Source: Cladorhizidae sp. MBARI D1340-BT2 (Eukaryota > Porifera > Demospongiae > Poecilosclerida > Cladorhizidae). From it: a DNA stretch of 64,000 bases. The position numbers and the translations under genes are program-made. Below the pieces are notes generated by a model. That model was given only the letters and a program-made list of their open reading frames with translations, ran no database searches and was not told the origin of the DNA. Shown here piece by piece: positions 37,848 to 48,241 of this stretch. Location of the stretch: NCBI GenBank assembly GCA_028752905.1, contig JAQNBH010000003.1, positions 39,548,354 through 39,612,353 of the forward strand, given 5' to 3'. How positions within the stretch are numbered: the stretch's first letter is position 1; each line of letters starts with the position of its first letter.

Positions 37848-38329
37848 GATCTGCCTGGGCTAGTTGTCTAGGAGTTGCAGTTCTTGAAGAGAACAACGTT
37901 TCTGCAGCATCCTCAATTTTGGAAGGCTCAGGCAGAATTTGAGCGCATTTGGGTAAAAAACATGCTTGGAAGCCTTCCAGCATGCTTCCAAATGCTTATG
38001 TTGATATGCCAAATAAACACTTTGTTATCTAAATAATATATTATAGACAGATATCCCCCGCCCCTACACAGAAAACAATAACAACAACCAAAAAGCAACA
38101 TGATTGTAATAGGTAGTTTATTAATAATTAAATTCTGTGAGGGTGGCTATAAATTATGAATTCTTCTCAGTGGCTGGCCCATCTCGCAGTTGCTATGTGT
38201 ATATATACCAAGTGCTAACCACATCCAAACCATAGCATCCCTTTGTGGCTTGCATATTGTCAAATAAAAAGCTTTATCATTAGATGCTAAAACGTGATGT
38301 AGTAGTCTAGCATGTGCACTGTCAATTTT

Positions 38330-38648
38330 CTTGCGATTGAAAAAAAAGATTTTGACACCCGCACTTGTCTATCATATTTTAGCACATTATAAATATACTT
38401 GATTTGTAGAGTAGGGCATCCTCTAGCCACAGATAACAATGGCTAGCACTTCCCCATCAGAACAGTTCAGGCACTCAGATTTGTAGGCACCCCTACTTTG
38501 GCTGCATATAACTTTGGGATAGTTATACCTATGCAATATTTTTAATATCAAAAGAGAGCACACAGAGAGATTTATAATTTTTGCTATATAGTTAATACTT
38601 TCAAGTGAGCATGATCTATGTAGCTCCAAAGTGGTTACCACAAGGTAT
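38330..38648. repeat. Fold-back repeat, third and most diverged copy
   Basis: Shares ATCAAAAGAGAGCACACAGAG, TATACCTATG and TAGCTCCAAAGTGGTTACCACAAG with the right arm of the fold-back at 12702-13388. Only one arm remains. Confidence 0.6.
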
Positions 38649-38720
38649 TATTCCTAATGAAGGCTGGAGCATTTAGTCGAAACGTTGAGAGAGACCAATT
38701 TTATTATTGAGAAGGTCATT
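38649..38720 (+). repeat. Hammerhead-like dispersed element, copy 2
   Basis: ATTCCTAATGAAGGCTGGAG, then CATTTAGTCGAAACGTTGAG, then TTATTATTGAGAAGGTC. It abuts the third fold-back copy on the left and lies 20 nt from element B on the right. Confidence 0.55.
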
Positions 38721-38743
38721 GGAGTTATAATTTAGGCTCCCCT

Positions 38744-39052
38744 TGTTAGGGATTTGGGGAAGTTGCGGGATGAATGGATGCGATAGAGGAAAAGATCATA
38801 GAAGATGCTTCATTCAGAATACAACTCAGCTGGTTCTGTCTGGGCCTCTATGGTGGCTCCCTTAAATAGTCTACCACCTGAATCCCAGCCAGGACCTTAT
38901 TTGGTAATAATGATACATGTCAGGTCACGTGATCTAGCTAATTATACATTCTAGTGGTTACTTCTCATGCTACTAGGTTATGCCCTAATTAGGTAATGGT
39001 TCAGTTAGTCTGTTGTGTTCTGGGGGTCTCCATGGGTTGGGGATCCCCAACA
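38744..39052 (-). repeat. Element B 3' LTR
   Basis: 309 bp. On the minus strand TGTTGGGGATCC to CCCTAACA. Confidence 0.92.
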
Positions 39053-39777
39053 CTCCTCCCCTCCCCCTCCTGCAGCGAGTCATGTGGCAGATTATCTGGT
39101 GCGTCTGCGATCCAGGCTTGACGAGACAGACCATCTGCGTTGCCGTTGTCGGCTCCAGGACGGTGAATGATGGAGTAGGAGAATGGTTGAAGACGTAGGG
39201 ACCACCTGCTCAGTCGACCACCAATATCCTTCATATTATGTAGGTAGCGTAAACAACTGTGGTCGGTTACTATTGTGAAGGAGACTCCTGTGAGGTAGAC
39301 TTCGAAGTGTCGGACACCATCGATTATGGCCAGGCATTCACGTTCCACAGTTGCATAATTTCTCTCACGGCTACAGAGCTTCCTTGAATAGAAAGTAATG
39401 GGGCGATCTCCATTCTCGTCTGAATGTTGGCTGAGGACAGCAGCAATGCCCACGTCAGAGGCATCTGTCTGCAGTATGAATGGTTGAGTGTAGTCGGGTC
39501 CCTGCAGGACAGGGTCAGTTGAGAGTGACTGCTTGAGTTGCTCGAATGCTGACTGATGGATGTCTGTCCACTTGACCTTGTTTGGGAGTTCCTTACATGT
39601 GAGGTCAGATAGTGGGGCTGAAATGTCGGCGTAGTGGGGTACAAATCTCCGATAATACCCAGCCAACCCGAGAAAAGACCGGACGTCTTTCTTTGTCCGA
39701 GGACGAATGAAGTTTTTGATGGAGTGGACCTTGGCAGAGTCAGGCTGTACCTGGCCATGTGGCCAAGGTAGAGGCAT
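39001..39777 (-). pseudogene. Element B RT thumb and RNase H
   Basis: A clean 258-codon segment. The RT connection (DVRSFLGLAGYYRRFVPHY) is followed by RNase H with its acidic residues in place: QTDASDVGIAAVL, VERECLAIIDGV, VTDHSCLRYL and GNADGLSRQ. The C-terminal 17 or so codons extend into the LTR. It is the last domain before the polypurine tract, so no integrase follows. Its own start is lost; it is the downstream end of the broken pol frame. Confidence 0.9.
39053..39071 (-). promoter_or_regulatory. Element B polypurine tract
   Basis: AGGAGGGGGAGGGGAGGAG on the minus strand, flush with the 3' LTR. Confidence 0.85.
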
Positions 39778-39814
39778 TCGTGCATGCTGAATTGGTACTT
39801 GCTCATATTCACTG

Positions 39815-40217
39815 TCAATCCTGCCCCCTCAGGTCACCCACTAGAGAGTTCATAAGGCGTTGGAAGGTAGCAGGTGCTCCGACGAGGCCTAAGGGCATCA
39901 CGGAGAACTGACATTTTCCAAATGTTGTTGTAAAAGTAGTCTTCTCCCGTGACGCCTCGGCCACTGGCACCTGCCAATATCCTTTTGTCAAGTCGAGGGT
40001 TGTGATAAAATTGGCCCCTGAGAGTCCGTCTAAGAGGTCTTCTACTCTCGGCATAGGGAAGGGGTCGGGGCGCATTGAGTTTGCGGTAGTCTACACACAA
40101 CCTAAGTGACCCATCCTTTTTTGTAACGAGGACTATTGGTGAGGCCCATGGACTCCTGCTTACCTCAATAATGCCAGCCCTCAGCATAGATGCTATCTCA
40201 TCCTTTACGGTATGCAC
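39815..40217 (-). pseudogene. Element B reverse transcriptase, frameshifted, active site deleted
   Basis: Two overlapping frames carry the RT. 40217-40085 has [19 protein letters not shown] and LCVDYRKLN; 40075-39815 has [24 protein letters not shown] with the first Asp, and [21 protein letters not shown] deletion then skips the YxDD catalytic segment and about 30 following residues, landing in the AGLTVN-like thumb start near 39825. The enzyme cannot polymerise. Confidence 0.85.
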
Positions 40218-40248
40218 CCGAGCCTGAGGTAGGCGATAAGGGGGAGAG

Positions 40249-40842
40249 CTAAGGGGTTACAGACTCGCCTGTATCAATGGAGATGGAGGTGAGCTCTGTG
40301 AGTCCGGGCTGATCGCTAAACACCTTGTCGTGGGCAGCAAGGAGATGGAGTAGGTCCTCTCTCTGGGTCGGAAGAAGTTCTGGATTTATTCTGGGTGGAT
40401 CAGGTGAAGGTGTGTCAGACCAGGTAGGGATGTCCTCGTGGTCCTGCACTTGAGACTCGACAGAGCTGTACAGGCATACCGCTGAAGGGGACTCCCACCT
40501 GGCGAGCATGTTGACATGGTACGTGCGAGAAGGCTTCCTGGAGCCAGCCATCCTGACACGGTAGGTGGTTGGGGAGAGGATATCAGTGATGGGGAATGGT
40601 CCCTGCCATTTTGCCAAAATCTTGTTGGTGGAGGATGGCAACAGCACAAGGACGAAATCTCCCACAGCAAATGACCTCTCCCGAGCCTTCTGGTCATACC
40701 ACAACTTCATTTGTTGCTTGTTGTCACATTCAGTGACGGAGGCAATGTCTCTGACTGCCTTAAGTCTAGCATAGGTGGCCATCATGTGCGAGACGACACT
40801 TTCAGGGCAACTATGGGGTTCTTGCCATGCCTCCTTGAGCAC
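40249..40842 (-). pseudogene. Element B integrase C-terminus (GPY/F-like) and linker
   Basis: Continues the integrase frame after a stop at about 40853. SFAVGDFVLVLLPSS and KILAKWQGPFPITD are the C-terminal GPY/F-type module that binds DNA or chromatin in Ty3/gypsy integrases. A linker (PDPPRINPELLPTQ) then leads to LTELTSISIDTG, the usual lead-in to RT. This shows directly that integrase and RT are adjacent in that order. Confidence 0.85.
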
Positions 40843-40854
40843 GTCTAGGGGTCC

Positions 40855-41530
40855 TCATGGGTTTCTTCCAAAGACCAGCTCAAAGGGACTGTATCCGGTC
40901 GAGCCGTGTGGGGTCTCTCGAAAAGCAAACAATAAGTAGGGCAGTGACTTGTGCCACTGCCCACCAAATCTTTTGACATACTTACGTAATCCACTTTTGA
41001 GCGTTGCGTTATATCGCTCCACCATTCCGTCTGTCTCAGGATGATAGGCCGACGTCTTGATGGAGCGTATGCTGATGAGGTCATAGAAGTGGTCCATCAG
41101 TTGGCTACAGAAGTTTGCCCCCCTGTCTGTTAGGATCTCTTTCGGCAGTCCGACTCTCGAGAAGTAGTCCACCAGAGCCTCTGCTACATCCTTACTGGTG
41201 GTTGTGCGGAGAGGTATTGCATCTGGGTATCTGGAGCCATTGTCCACGATGGTTAGGATATACCTGTGACCTTCCTCGGTCACAGGCGGTGGTCCCACCA
41301 TATCCATGGCAATGCGGGTAAATGGTGTTGAAATAACTGGTAGTGGCACCATAGGACCTTTCCTACTAGTTCCCTTGGCTGTGCGCTGGCTTGTCTGGCA
41401 GCATCTACAGAGGTCTGCGACAGCCTGTCATACTCCAGGCCAGAAAAAGCGGTGAATGATTCTGTCAGTCGTCCTCCTGCGACCAAAGTAGCCCGCCCAT
41501 GGATCCATGTGGGCCGTTCTGAGTACAGAC
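40855..41530 (-). pseudogene. Element B integrase core
   Basis: The rve-type core shows the catalytic triad: Asp in RIAMDMVGPP, Asp in ILTDRGANF and Glu in DGMVERYN, followed by HKSLPYLLFAFRETPHGSTG and SPFELVFGRNP. Upstream is an H2C2-type zinc module (AHMDPWAGYFG, RIIHRFFWPGV), whose second His is replaced by Tyr. In-frame stops occur after WPGV and after GRNP. The frame is otherwise continuous with the protease end. Confidence 0.88.
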
Positions 41531-42243
41531 TCTCTGTAGCTGTGTGGCAGGATGACGTGGTCAATTGGCTCTTTCTGGTGAGGTGGGATCCAGCTGAGGA
41601 ACATGATACCATCTCGGAGGAAGAAAGGGGCAATCCTGTCGTTGCACTTCTTGCGCATGATGTTTAGTGATGGGTCATTGGACTGGGATTCCTTGAGCTG
41701 GTCAGGTCCACCATCTAGGAGCGTTGGTTGTCCACGTACAGCTGCATACCTACGTCGGTCAAGCCTCTTCTGGTGGCGGGACGGTCGGTTCTTGTCGGAT
41801 ATCTGCACCAAAAAATCGTCTGCAAAGTTAGGCAAGTCAGCTATAGAGTGGCCTTGAGGAGATAGGTAGGGTACATGATCCTCCTCTTTAGCCCCAGTGT
41901 TCTGGGTCAGTTCTTCATCCGAAGAGGATGTACACAACTCAGAGGATGGTGGAGTAGACGACTGCACCTGCGTCTTGGTCTGTGGTCTGGCTCTGTGTGT
42001 GGGGATGAAACTGGACTTCTCAGAGGCAGTGGAGGAGGACATGTTCTGTACATAGTTCACATGTCGTCTGCATCTCCGGACTGGTCGGGAGGGGATGGAC
42101 TTGTCTGAGCCACTGGGTCCTGAGTGGGGAAGAAGAGAGAATAATTCAGGGAAATCTGTTCCCAGGAGACCATCAAATTGTAGTGTAGAGTTCACTGCCA
42201 TCCTTAGCAGTATGGTCTTTACTCTCACACTGAGGCGGACCAT
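41531..42243 (-). pseudogene. Element B protease C-terminus and pol linker
   Basis: Starts in the protease flap region (LQFDGLLGTDFPEL) and continues as a Ser-rich linker (SSTPPSSELCTSSSDEE) to the integrase zinc module. One frame away from the upstream gag-protease segment. Confidence 0.75.
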
Positions 42244-42794
42244 GGTGGTTGGATGTTTGGAAGAGGTGCCATGAGTCCCGTGATGATCACTTGTCCTTCA
42301 CAGCGATAGTTCCTTGCCAAACATCTGGGATGTACTTGTGAGAGGTCACAAGCTGTATCTACTAGGAGGTGGCGGACCTCTTTCCCGTTGATTGTACCTG
42401 GAATGGTGACAAAAGGTAACTTATGATTTACCATGCTTACCAGACAAGTTTTGTTGGGACACTTGGCTGCCACATGACCATACTCATGACAGTGGTAGCA
42501 ACATGGGCCCTTCACTGGGTCAAAGTTTGGGAGGAGAGGGGCCTTGACTTCGACCGGGGTAGAGTCTGGTTTGGATGGGTCCGAATTGGGTACTTTACCC
42601 TGAGGGCGAGGCTTGTTGTGGTCGAACGGTCCAGTACCTCTATAGAAGGAAGGCCTGGCCCACTTCTTGGGGTCGTCCACCTTAGGCAGACTGTGGATGT
42701 AATCATCTGCAATGCGAGAGGCTTCCTTGGTGGAGGATGGATTCCGAGCCCTGACCCAGGACTCGACCTTGGGATCAGAGAGGGTGGACAGCAT
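42225..42794 (-). pseudogene. Element B nucleocapsid zinc knuckle and protease start
   Basis: Capsid end (MLSTLSDPKVESWVRAR), then an exact CX2CX4HX4C zinc knuckle CYHCHEYGHVAAKC, then the aspartic protease site LLVDTACDLSQVHPR. The usual D-T/S-G is D-T-A here. The frame differs from the upstream capsid segment (break near 42795). Confidence 0.88.
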
Positions 42795-43051
42795 TTATCC
42801 ATGCTCACAAGATCGATCAAATCTGCTTTGGATGATGTCTCCTTGGCCCAGAGCGTCACTAGTGAAAGCACTCGCAGGCTGTATTGTTGGCAGGGTTCGG
42901 AGGGCAGCTGAGCCAGGTCTCTAATTTTGACCCTGTAATGGTTTGGCGTGATAACATGCAGGGAGATCAGTGCCGCCTTGACAGCCTGGAATGTCGTCTT
43001 TTCATCGTCAGGCATCTGCTCTTGATATTTCTGGGATACTGGGTCCAGCAT
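42795..43051 (-). pseudogene. Element B capsid segment
   Basis: MLDPVSQKYQEQMPDDEKT..., then LPSEPCQQYSLRVLSLVTLW and KADLIDLVSMDKC: the helical capsid part of gag. It is one frame off from both the coiled-coil upstream and the zinc knuckle downstream. Confidence 0.7.
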
Positions 43052-43185
43052 GGGGATGAGATTGGCTGTCCAGTAACTTCATATAGAGTCATATGGCTCT
43101 GGAAATTGTTCAGAAACATTTCTATGTTGCCAACATCGGTGATGGGAGTCAGTCTGGGTGCATCTCGGGCTGCTCTTTTTTTTTC

Positions 43186-43749
43186 TCATTCAACAGCACG
43201 TCTGGCCTCCTCCTGCCTGTCGGCTATTCGCTCGAGGCGGAGTTCCTCCATCTGTTTGGCTCGAATGTCCTCATCCTGGAGTCTGCGAACTTCTGCATCA
43301 GCTTTGGCCGCGGCCGTAGCTTCTTGGTTGGCCGTTACGAGTATTAGCCAGCGTTCTTCATCGGCTCGTCGACGGTTCTGCTCCATCTCTTTTTCAGCTG
43401 TTTGGTCTTCTTTTCTACGAACTTCCTCTGCTATTCGCCTTCTCTCCGCCTCCTCACGCTCGAGTCGGCGAGCTTCCTCGCATTTCTCTTCATACTGGCG
43501 AGCTTCTTCTGCTGCCAGTCGTCTCTCCTCTCTGTCAGACTGTTGCATCGTCATGAACATGTTCATCATTTTGATCATGTCTGCTGAGCCGTTTTCCTGC
43601 AGAGTGGCTGTGGAAGATGCAGAGGGCTCCTCCTCCGACGGCTCTGCTTCTGTGGACCTAGAGCGGCCGGATTCAGCATCAAATGAAGTGAGAGGGAGAT
43701 CATGGGTACTGTCTTTGTTGAAAGCTTTTGACTTGTTCCTGGTAGACAT
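43186..43749 (-). pseudogene. Element B gag N-terminus, coiled-coil
   Basis: ATG at 43749 opens 187 residues. A Ser/Glu-rich start leads into a long heptad-rich Glu/Arg coiled-coil (QSDREERRLAAEEARQYEEK, RRADEERWLILV) ending EARRAVE. The frame closes beside a run of nine A (43172-43180, T on +), where a slip would connect to the capsid segment; mutation or programmed frameshift cannot be told apart. The antisense strand gives a long Ser-rich frame that is only a shadow. Confidence 0.8.
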
Positions 43750-43865
43750 GGCTCCAAAATTCTAGGAGGGTAGGTTGGAAACAAACAACAAAAATTTAAG
43801 TATAGATGGAACTTGAGAACCAGCCATATCAATAGAGGCAGAAGTCTTCTGGGTAGGGTATTTGG

Positions 43866-43909
43866 AGTGGAGTGGAGTGGAGTGGAGTGGAGTGGAGTGG
43901 AGTGGAGTC
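43866..43909 (+). repeat. (GGAGT)n microsatellite in element B leader
   Basis: Nine or so GGAGT units between the primer-binding site and gag. Confidence 0.9.
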
Positions 43910-43919
43910 GTCTCTGGTA

Positions 43920-43929
43920 GCTGCCACCA
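43920..43929 (-). promoter_or_regulatory. Element B primer-binding site (tRNA-Leu type)
   Basis: TGGTGGCAGC on the minus strand, flush with the 5' LTR. It matches the first 10 nt of the tRNA-Leu complement used in elements A, C and D. Confidence 0.75.
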
Positions 43930-44240
43930 GTTTAGGGATTTGGGGAAGTTGCGGGATGAATGGATGCGATAGAGGAAAAGATCATAGAAGATGCTTCATT
44001 CAGAATACAACTCAGCTGGTTCTGTCTGGGCCTCTATGGTGGCTCCCTTAAATAGGCTACCACCTGAGTTCCAGCCAGGACCTTATTTGGTAATATATGA
44101 TACATGTACAGTTCACGTGATCTAGCTAATTATACATTCTAGTGGTTACTTCTCATGCTACTAGGTTATGCCTTAATTAGGTAATGGTTCAGTTAGTCTG
44201 TTGTGGTCTGGGGTTCTCCATGGGTTGGGGATCCCCAACA
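43930..44240 (-). repeat. Element B 5' LTR
   Basis: 311 bp, the second copy of the LTR at 38744-39052, differing by a few substitutions (for example AATAGGCTACC for AATAGTCTACC) and one T near the primer site. Confidence 0.92.
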
Positions 44241-44446
44241 CCCCTTCACATGAACATAGTCCACATTTAAAAATATATATATATTTAAAAAAATCAATCT
44301 CTAGTCTTTGTACATCTTTATCAATCACAGCTAATTCAAGACTTCATATTGGAAATTAGTATCTCAAAGGAGCTTGGGGGTAGATCAATTCACATTATAA
44401 CGCTAAAGAAAAACAACCACCACAAAGCACATTTCGTATCTATATT

Positions 44447-44521
44447 ATTCCTGAAGAAACCTAGAGCATCTAGTCAAAACGTCAAGTGAATAAAAATTGA
44501 AGTTGTTTATCGAGAATGTGA
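44447..44521 (+). repeat. Hammerhead-like dispersed element, copy 3
   Basis: ATTCCTGAAGAAACC, AGAGCATCTAGTCAAAACGTC, then TTTATCGAGAATGTG. The core GAAA is degraded to AAAA. Confidence 0.5.
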
Positions 44522-47439
44522 TATTAATATATTTTGGTATATAAATTAGGACCATAGCATTAAGTGTTGAAAGATATGGAACTTTAAATAAAAAATAGTT
44601 GTCAGACTGTGTCCCCCTTAATATACTCCTAATATAAATATATTGATGATGTGGACATCTTGGGTATTGTGTGCGTGTGTTTTAGAGTTGCCTGCTTGTG
44701 ATGCAAAGTTCCACCTCTCAGCGACGATGAACAACGATGGTAAATTCTGTGAGTTTAGCTATGTTGGGAAATGAAATGGTGTAAATGCCACATGCACTTA
44801 TATCCCTCATCCTGCAAAATATGCTTGTATTTGCACCATGTATATTTATAGGACGATTGGAATGTTATAAATTTCAGTTTTTCACAATTCCACAAGTTGA
44901 AATACCATCATAAAGTGAAAGCCCTCCATGTGACATGCCACACCCACATTTACTTTTCAGCTATTACAGATTAGGTAGGGTACTTATAACAAATACCTAG
45001 TATATGAATTTGTTGGAAACGTTCACAAAGCTGATAAGTTTGATGATCCATTTCCAGAATTGGGTGAGCTTAAGTCGAGAGCAATTCATGGAGGATCTGA
45101 AGATCGAGAACAACAATAGCTAAAGCAGAGGCAGCAGCTGCACATCACATCAACCAGAAAATCCTCCCCCAGAGTTAGCTCTTATGTAGTTACTTCATTG
45201 CAATGATCACACAAATACAATGCTATGAAGTTTTATGATACAAGCACCCAACTACATGAATGTTGAGGTAAAAGGTCAAGTACTCAGGGATGCTGATGTC
45301 ATATCTGGTTTGCTAAAAAAAATATGTGTGTGTGAGAGAATCTCTATTGGAAAGATCAGGCAATTGGCGAGGAGCCCTCACTGAGGATTTGGATAGAAAA
45401 CATGATATTTCCTGTTTCTATATACATTCACCATATGTTCACTTGTAACAAAATAATGTAGTGAAGAGAACGGAACAAATAAAACAACAGCAGATTCTTA
45501 GCTATGGAAAGAAAACTGGCTGTATGGGGCAGATGAGAGTATGCTTATAAAGCATGGTTCAATAATCTGTCAGATTATCTCTTGAAGCCACCGGTTTGAA
45601 TATATCTGGTTATCTGAAATGTGAACAGAAATTACTCACACATTATAGTTAAGATATTCAACTGATATAATATGGGGGGATTCCTTGTCAAAAGTAACAA
45701 GCAAGCCTCTGTGTAAGCTCTGCTGACCCAGTAGTTGTTCATGGATGCTCAGTTTGGCTTTGTTATACTGGTTTGTTTTAATAGTATTACAACTATTTGT
45801 TTGCTTGTAGTCGATTGTTTTTCATTGTTTTATTTCATTTATTTTTCTCTTATAGTATTATTAGATGTGTATTAAAAGAAAATATCATGTTTTCTTCATG
45901 ATTTCCCCCCTTTTTCATTGTTGCCACATGCAGTCATGTGCATTCATACATCTGTGAGGGTGTGTTTCACATAGCTAGCTACTGATGGTTTTCAGCCACA
46001 CATGAATCTGATCAACTCGTTATTCCCGAGGAAGACTGGAGCAACTATCAAAACATCAAGTGAGCTCATTTAAGTTTATTATTGAGAAAGTCTATATTCT
46101 ATCAACTGAGAGATTATAGAAATGAAGCTATGGCAGTAATACCAAGAAATTGGTGATGCAATACGACAACTTTTTAATGTAAGAGAGCAAAGTGGAAAAA
46201 TCACCAAGTTTTTAGTATTAGATGAAAAAGTTATACCAGAGAGTTTAAGGATAAAGCCTCCCATTAAGACCAGGGAAGGGTAGAGTTAGCAGACAGAGCG
46301 AGCAAATTATTCCTGTCTAAGTGAATTGACTAGTCTTCCAGCACAAGCAGTATTTACCCTTACAGCTAAGTTTCAAGACCAGAAGACAAAACTGGAAGTA
46401 GCATGTGGATAACAGAGAAGGCCCACAGCCAATTCAAGCCAAACTATAAAAGAAGCTGGAGAAACTTTTGAAAAGAAAATTGAGTGAAATGAAGTTAAAG
46501 CATAAACAGATGGTTGGCAAATCTGAGAGAAAATAATATTTATCCTACTAAAGGAAAAATAATTGCTTTGGCAGTGGGAAGCTGGAGGATAAAATGGCAC
46601 ATAACCTTTGTGGAAGAATATGCGGAATGTTATAAAAATTGAAGAGTGAGGAAACACAGAGGGCACTGGGAGCTGAGGGGAATGGAGGTCATGATCCTAC
46701 TATCTCTAGACAAGGGGAAGAAAATGTTACAACTCAAAGTTACAATTCAAAGATGACATAAAGCTGTACAAGACATATGGGCCACTGAAGATGATCCTAC
46801 AGACGCAGGAAAACAAGTAAAGAAATGTAGTAAAAGGTGTGTAGAGGACAGGGGAACAACAATTGACTTGTATAATAGAATTCAGTCCACAAATAGACCA
46901 AGGGCTCCCTTTGGTGTGCCTTAGTATCTGTGCTAGTTGGAATTAACCTCTATTGCTCTTTATTAATGAAATTTATGCTGGTTATGGTTTAAGTTCAGGC
47001 TCTTCAAAGGGGCTACCCCAGCAACCAGGTAAGTCCATCCCACAAACTGATTAAACCACTCAAACTGATGCTAGGATGATATGTACTAGTGTTACCAGCT
47101 AGTAGTAATTATCCACTCTGCTATAATAGGTTCACCTATAGTTACAAGACAATTGCATGGTGGAGTTGCCAACCACATTGAGTATCAAAAATAAGTAAGA
47201 CAGGTCATGGGTAGTAAATGGCAGGTCCAGTTCTCCGGATAGTCTAGAGAATAGCTACTAGGTTAGTTAATTGTATAAATGATTAAAGCCTGGCTGGTCA
47301 AAAAATCTGAAGTAATATCTTTCATCATTGTCATGTAAATGTATCTATTCCCACAATTTAAACGCAGGATCTTGCACACTTCATGCATGCACTAACAGTG
47401 AATGTGAATTTACTCATTCAACACTCAACAATATGCACA
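44522..47439. other. Intergenic with one short dispersed element
   Basis: No gene supported. A further hammerhead-like copy lies at 46021-46095 (ATTCCCGAGGAAGACTGGAG, ATCAAAACATCAAG, TTTATTATTGAGAAAG). The open stretches near 46080-46670 are weakly purine-rich and match nothing I know. Confidence 0.45.
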
Positions 47440-48058
47440 CACTTTATTCTGCCTAAAGTTTCGTAATTGCTGCTGTAAGATCGGTTGTATTCCCTGGAAA
47501 CTTTCTTAGCTGCAACGAGATGTTCCTTTGGTGATTCAAAGTTGTAAGTTTGGGTATCATTAAGAAGAGCCATCTATGTTGCCACTAAGCTTCCTAACGT
47601 TTCTTCTTGGTCCAGATTAGGTCACAAAGGAGCTTTATTTTTCCTTACCATGGAAAAGTCACATTCTTCGGCAGCATGTGAAGAGAAAACAATTGGGGCC
47701 AACATCTGCATTGTTCTTGGCATATCATTTTCCTCCTGATCTGCAGAACTTTAACCATAGTCAGATCTCAGGGACTGGGAGATAGTCATATGTCAGACTG
47801 TAAAGTTAAGTTAATGTTGTTATCTAATTTAGTGTCAGATCTGTTCTCGCAAATTTAATGCAGGTCACTGAGGAAAATGCAGGCTTTGGTTGTTGTCATA
47901 GCAATTTCTGCTAATTTGGTATGTGATATTGATCGAATATGGCTGCATATGTCAACAGCTCCATGGTGGGAAATACTCTCAGTCTTACCACACTTATCGC
48001 ACCTCAAATGATGTAAGTCTCCAGCATTGCAACAATAAACAGCCATGTTTTGGTCCAC
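47440..48058 (-). pseudogene. Transposase-like relic with U1-type zinc finger
   Basis: 48058-47855 encodes LRCDKCGKTESISHHGAVD then ICSHIRSISH, the finger found at the N-terminus of some animal hAT-like transposases. Further on, in other frames, come a short acidic segment (ADQEENDMPRTMQ) and, at about 47565-47465, NDTQTYNFESPKE then VAAKKVSREYNRS, a C-terminal tail I associate with the same kind of protein. The middle of the protein is missing. The assignment is by motif memory and is tentative. Confidence 0.4.
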
Positions 48059-48141
48059 TCTTTGTTGATTCTAGTCTTGTACTTGAAAGCACAGTACTTT
48101 GTCTTTACCTGACTGAATTTCTGTTGATTTGCAAAACAAGG

Positions 48142-48194
48142 AGTATCGTGATGAAGGCTAGCAATTTCAAGTTGATTATTGAGAAGGTTATTGT
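48142..48194 (+). repeat. Hammerhead-like dispersed element, copy 5, weak
   Basis: CGTGATGAAGGCTAGCAATT and GATTATTGAGAAGGTTATTG match the family consensus but the centre is missing. Confidence 0.3.
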
Positions 48195-48241
48195 TAGGTG
48201 TATCTGTATCACAGTCCGACTCAGAGAGGTTGGATTCTGAC

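Larger units (their letters stand above)
38744..44240 (-). mobile_element. LTR element B, complete, Gmr1-type gene order, inactive
   Basis: 5,497 bp on the minus strand, with near-identical LTRs at both ends and an exact 5-bp target duplication CCCCT (38739-38743 and 44241-44245). Order on the minus strand: LTR, tRNA-Leu primer site, GGAGT repeat, gag, zinc knuckle, protease, integrase, reverse transcriptase, RNase H, polypurine tract, LTR. Integrase ahead of RT is the Gmr1 arrangement. At least three frameshifts, three in-frame stops and a deletion over the RT active site make it inactive. The LTRs differ at only a handful of visible positions, so it is fairly young. Confidence 0.93.

Noticed and set aside
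42884..43765. 293-codon Ser-rich plus-strand frame
   Set aside because: Antisense shadow of the Glu/Arg coiled-coil in element B gag, which has the domain evidence.
46079..46666. Minus-strand frames of 61 and 97 codons
   Set aside because: Composition reflects the purine-rich opposite strand; no domain or start context.
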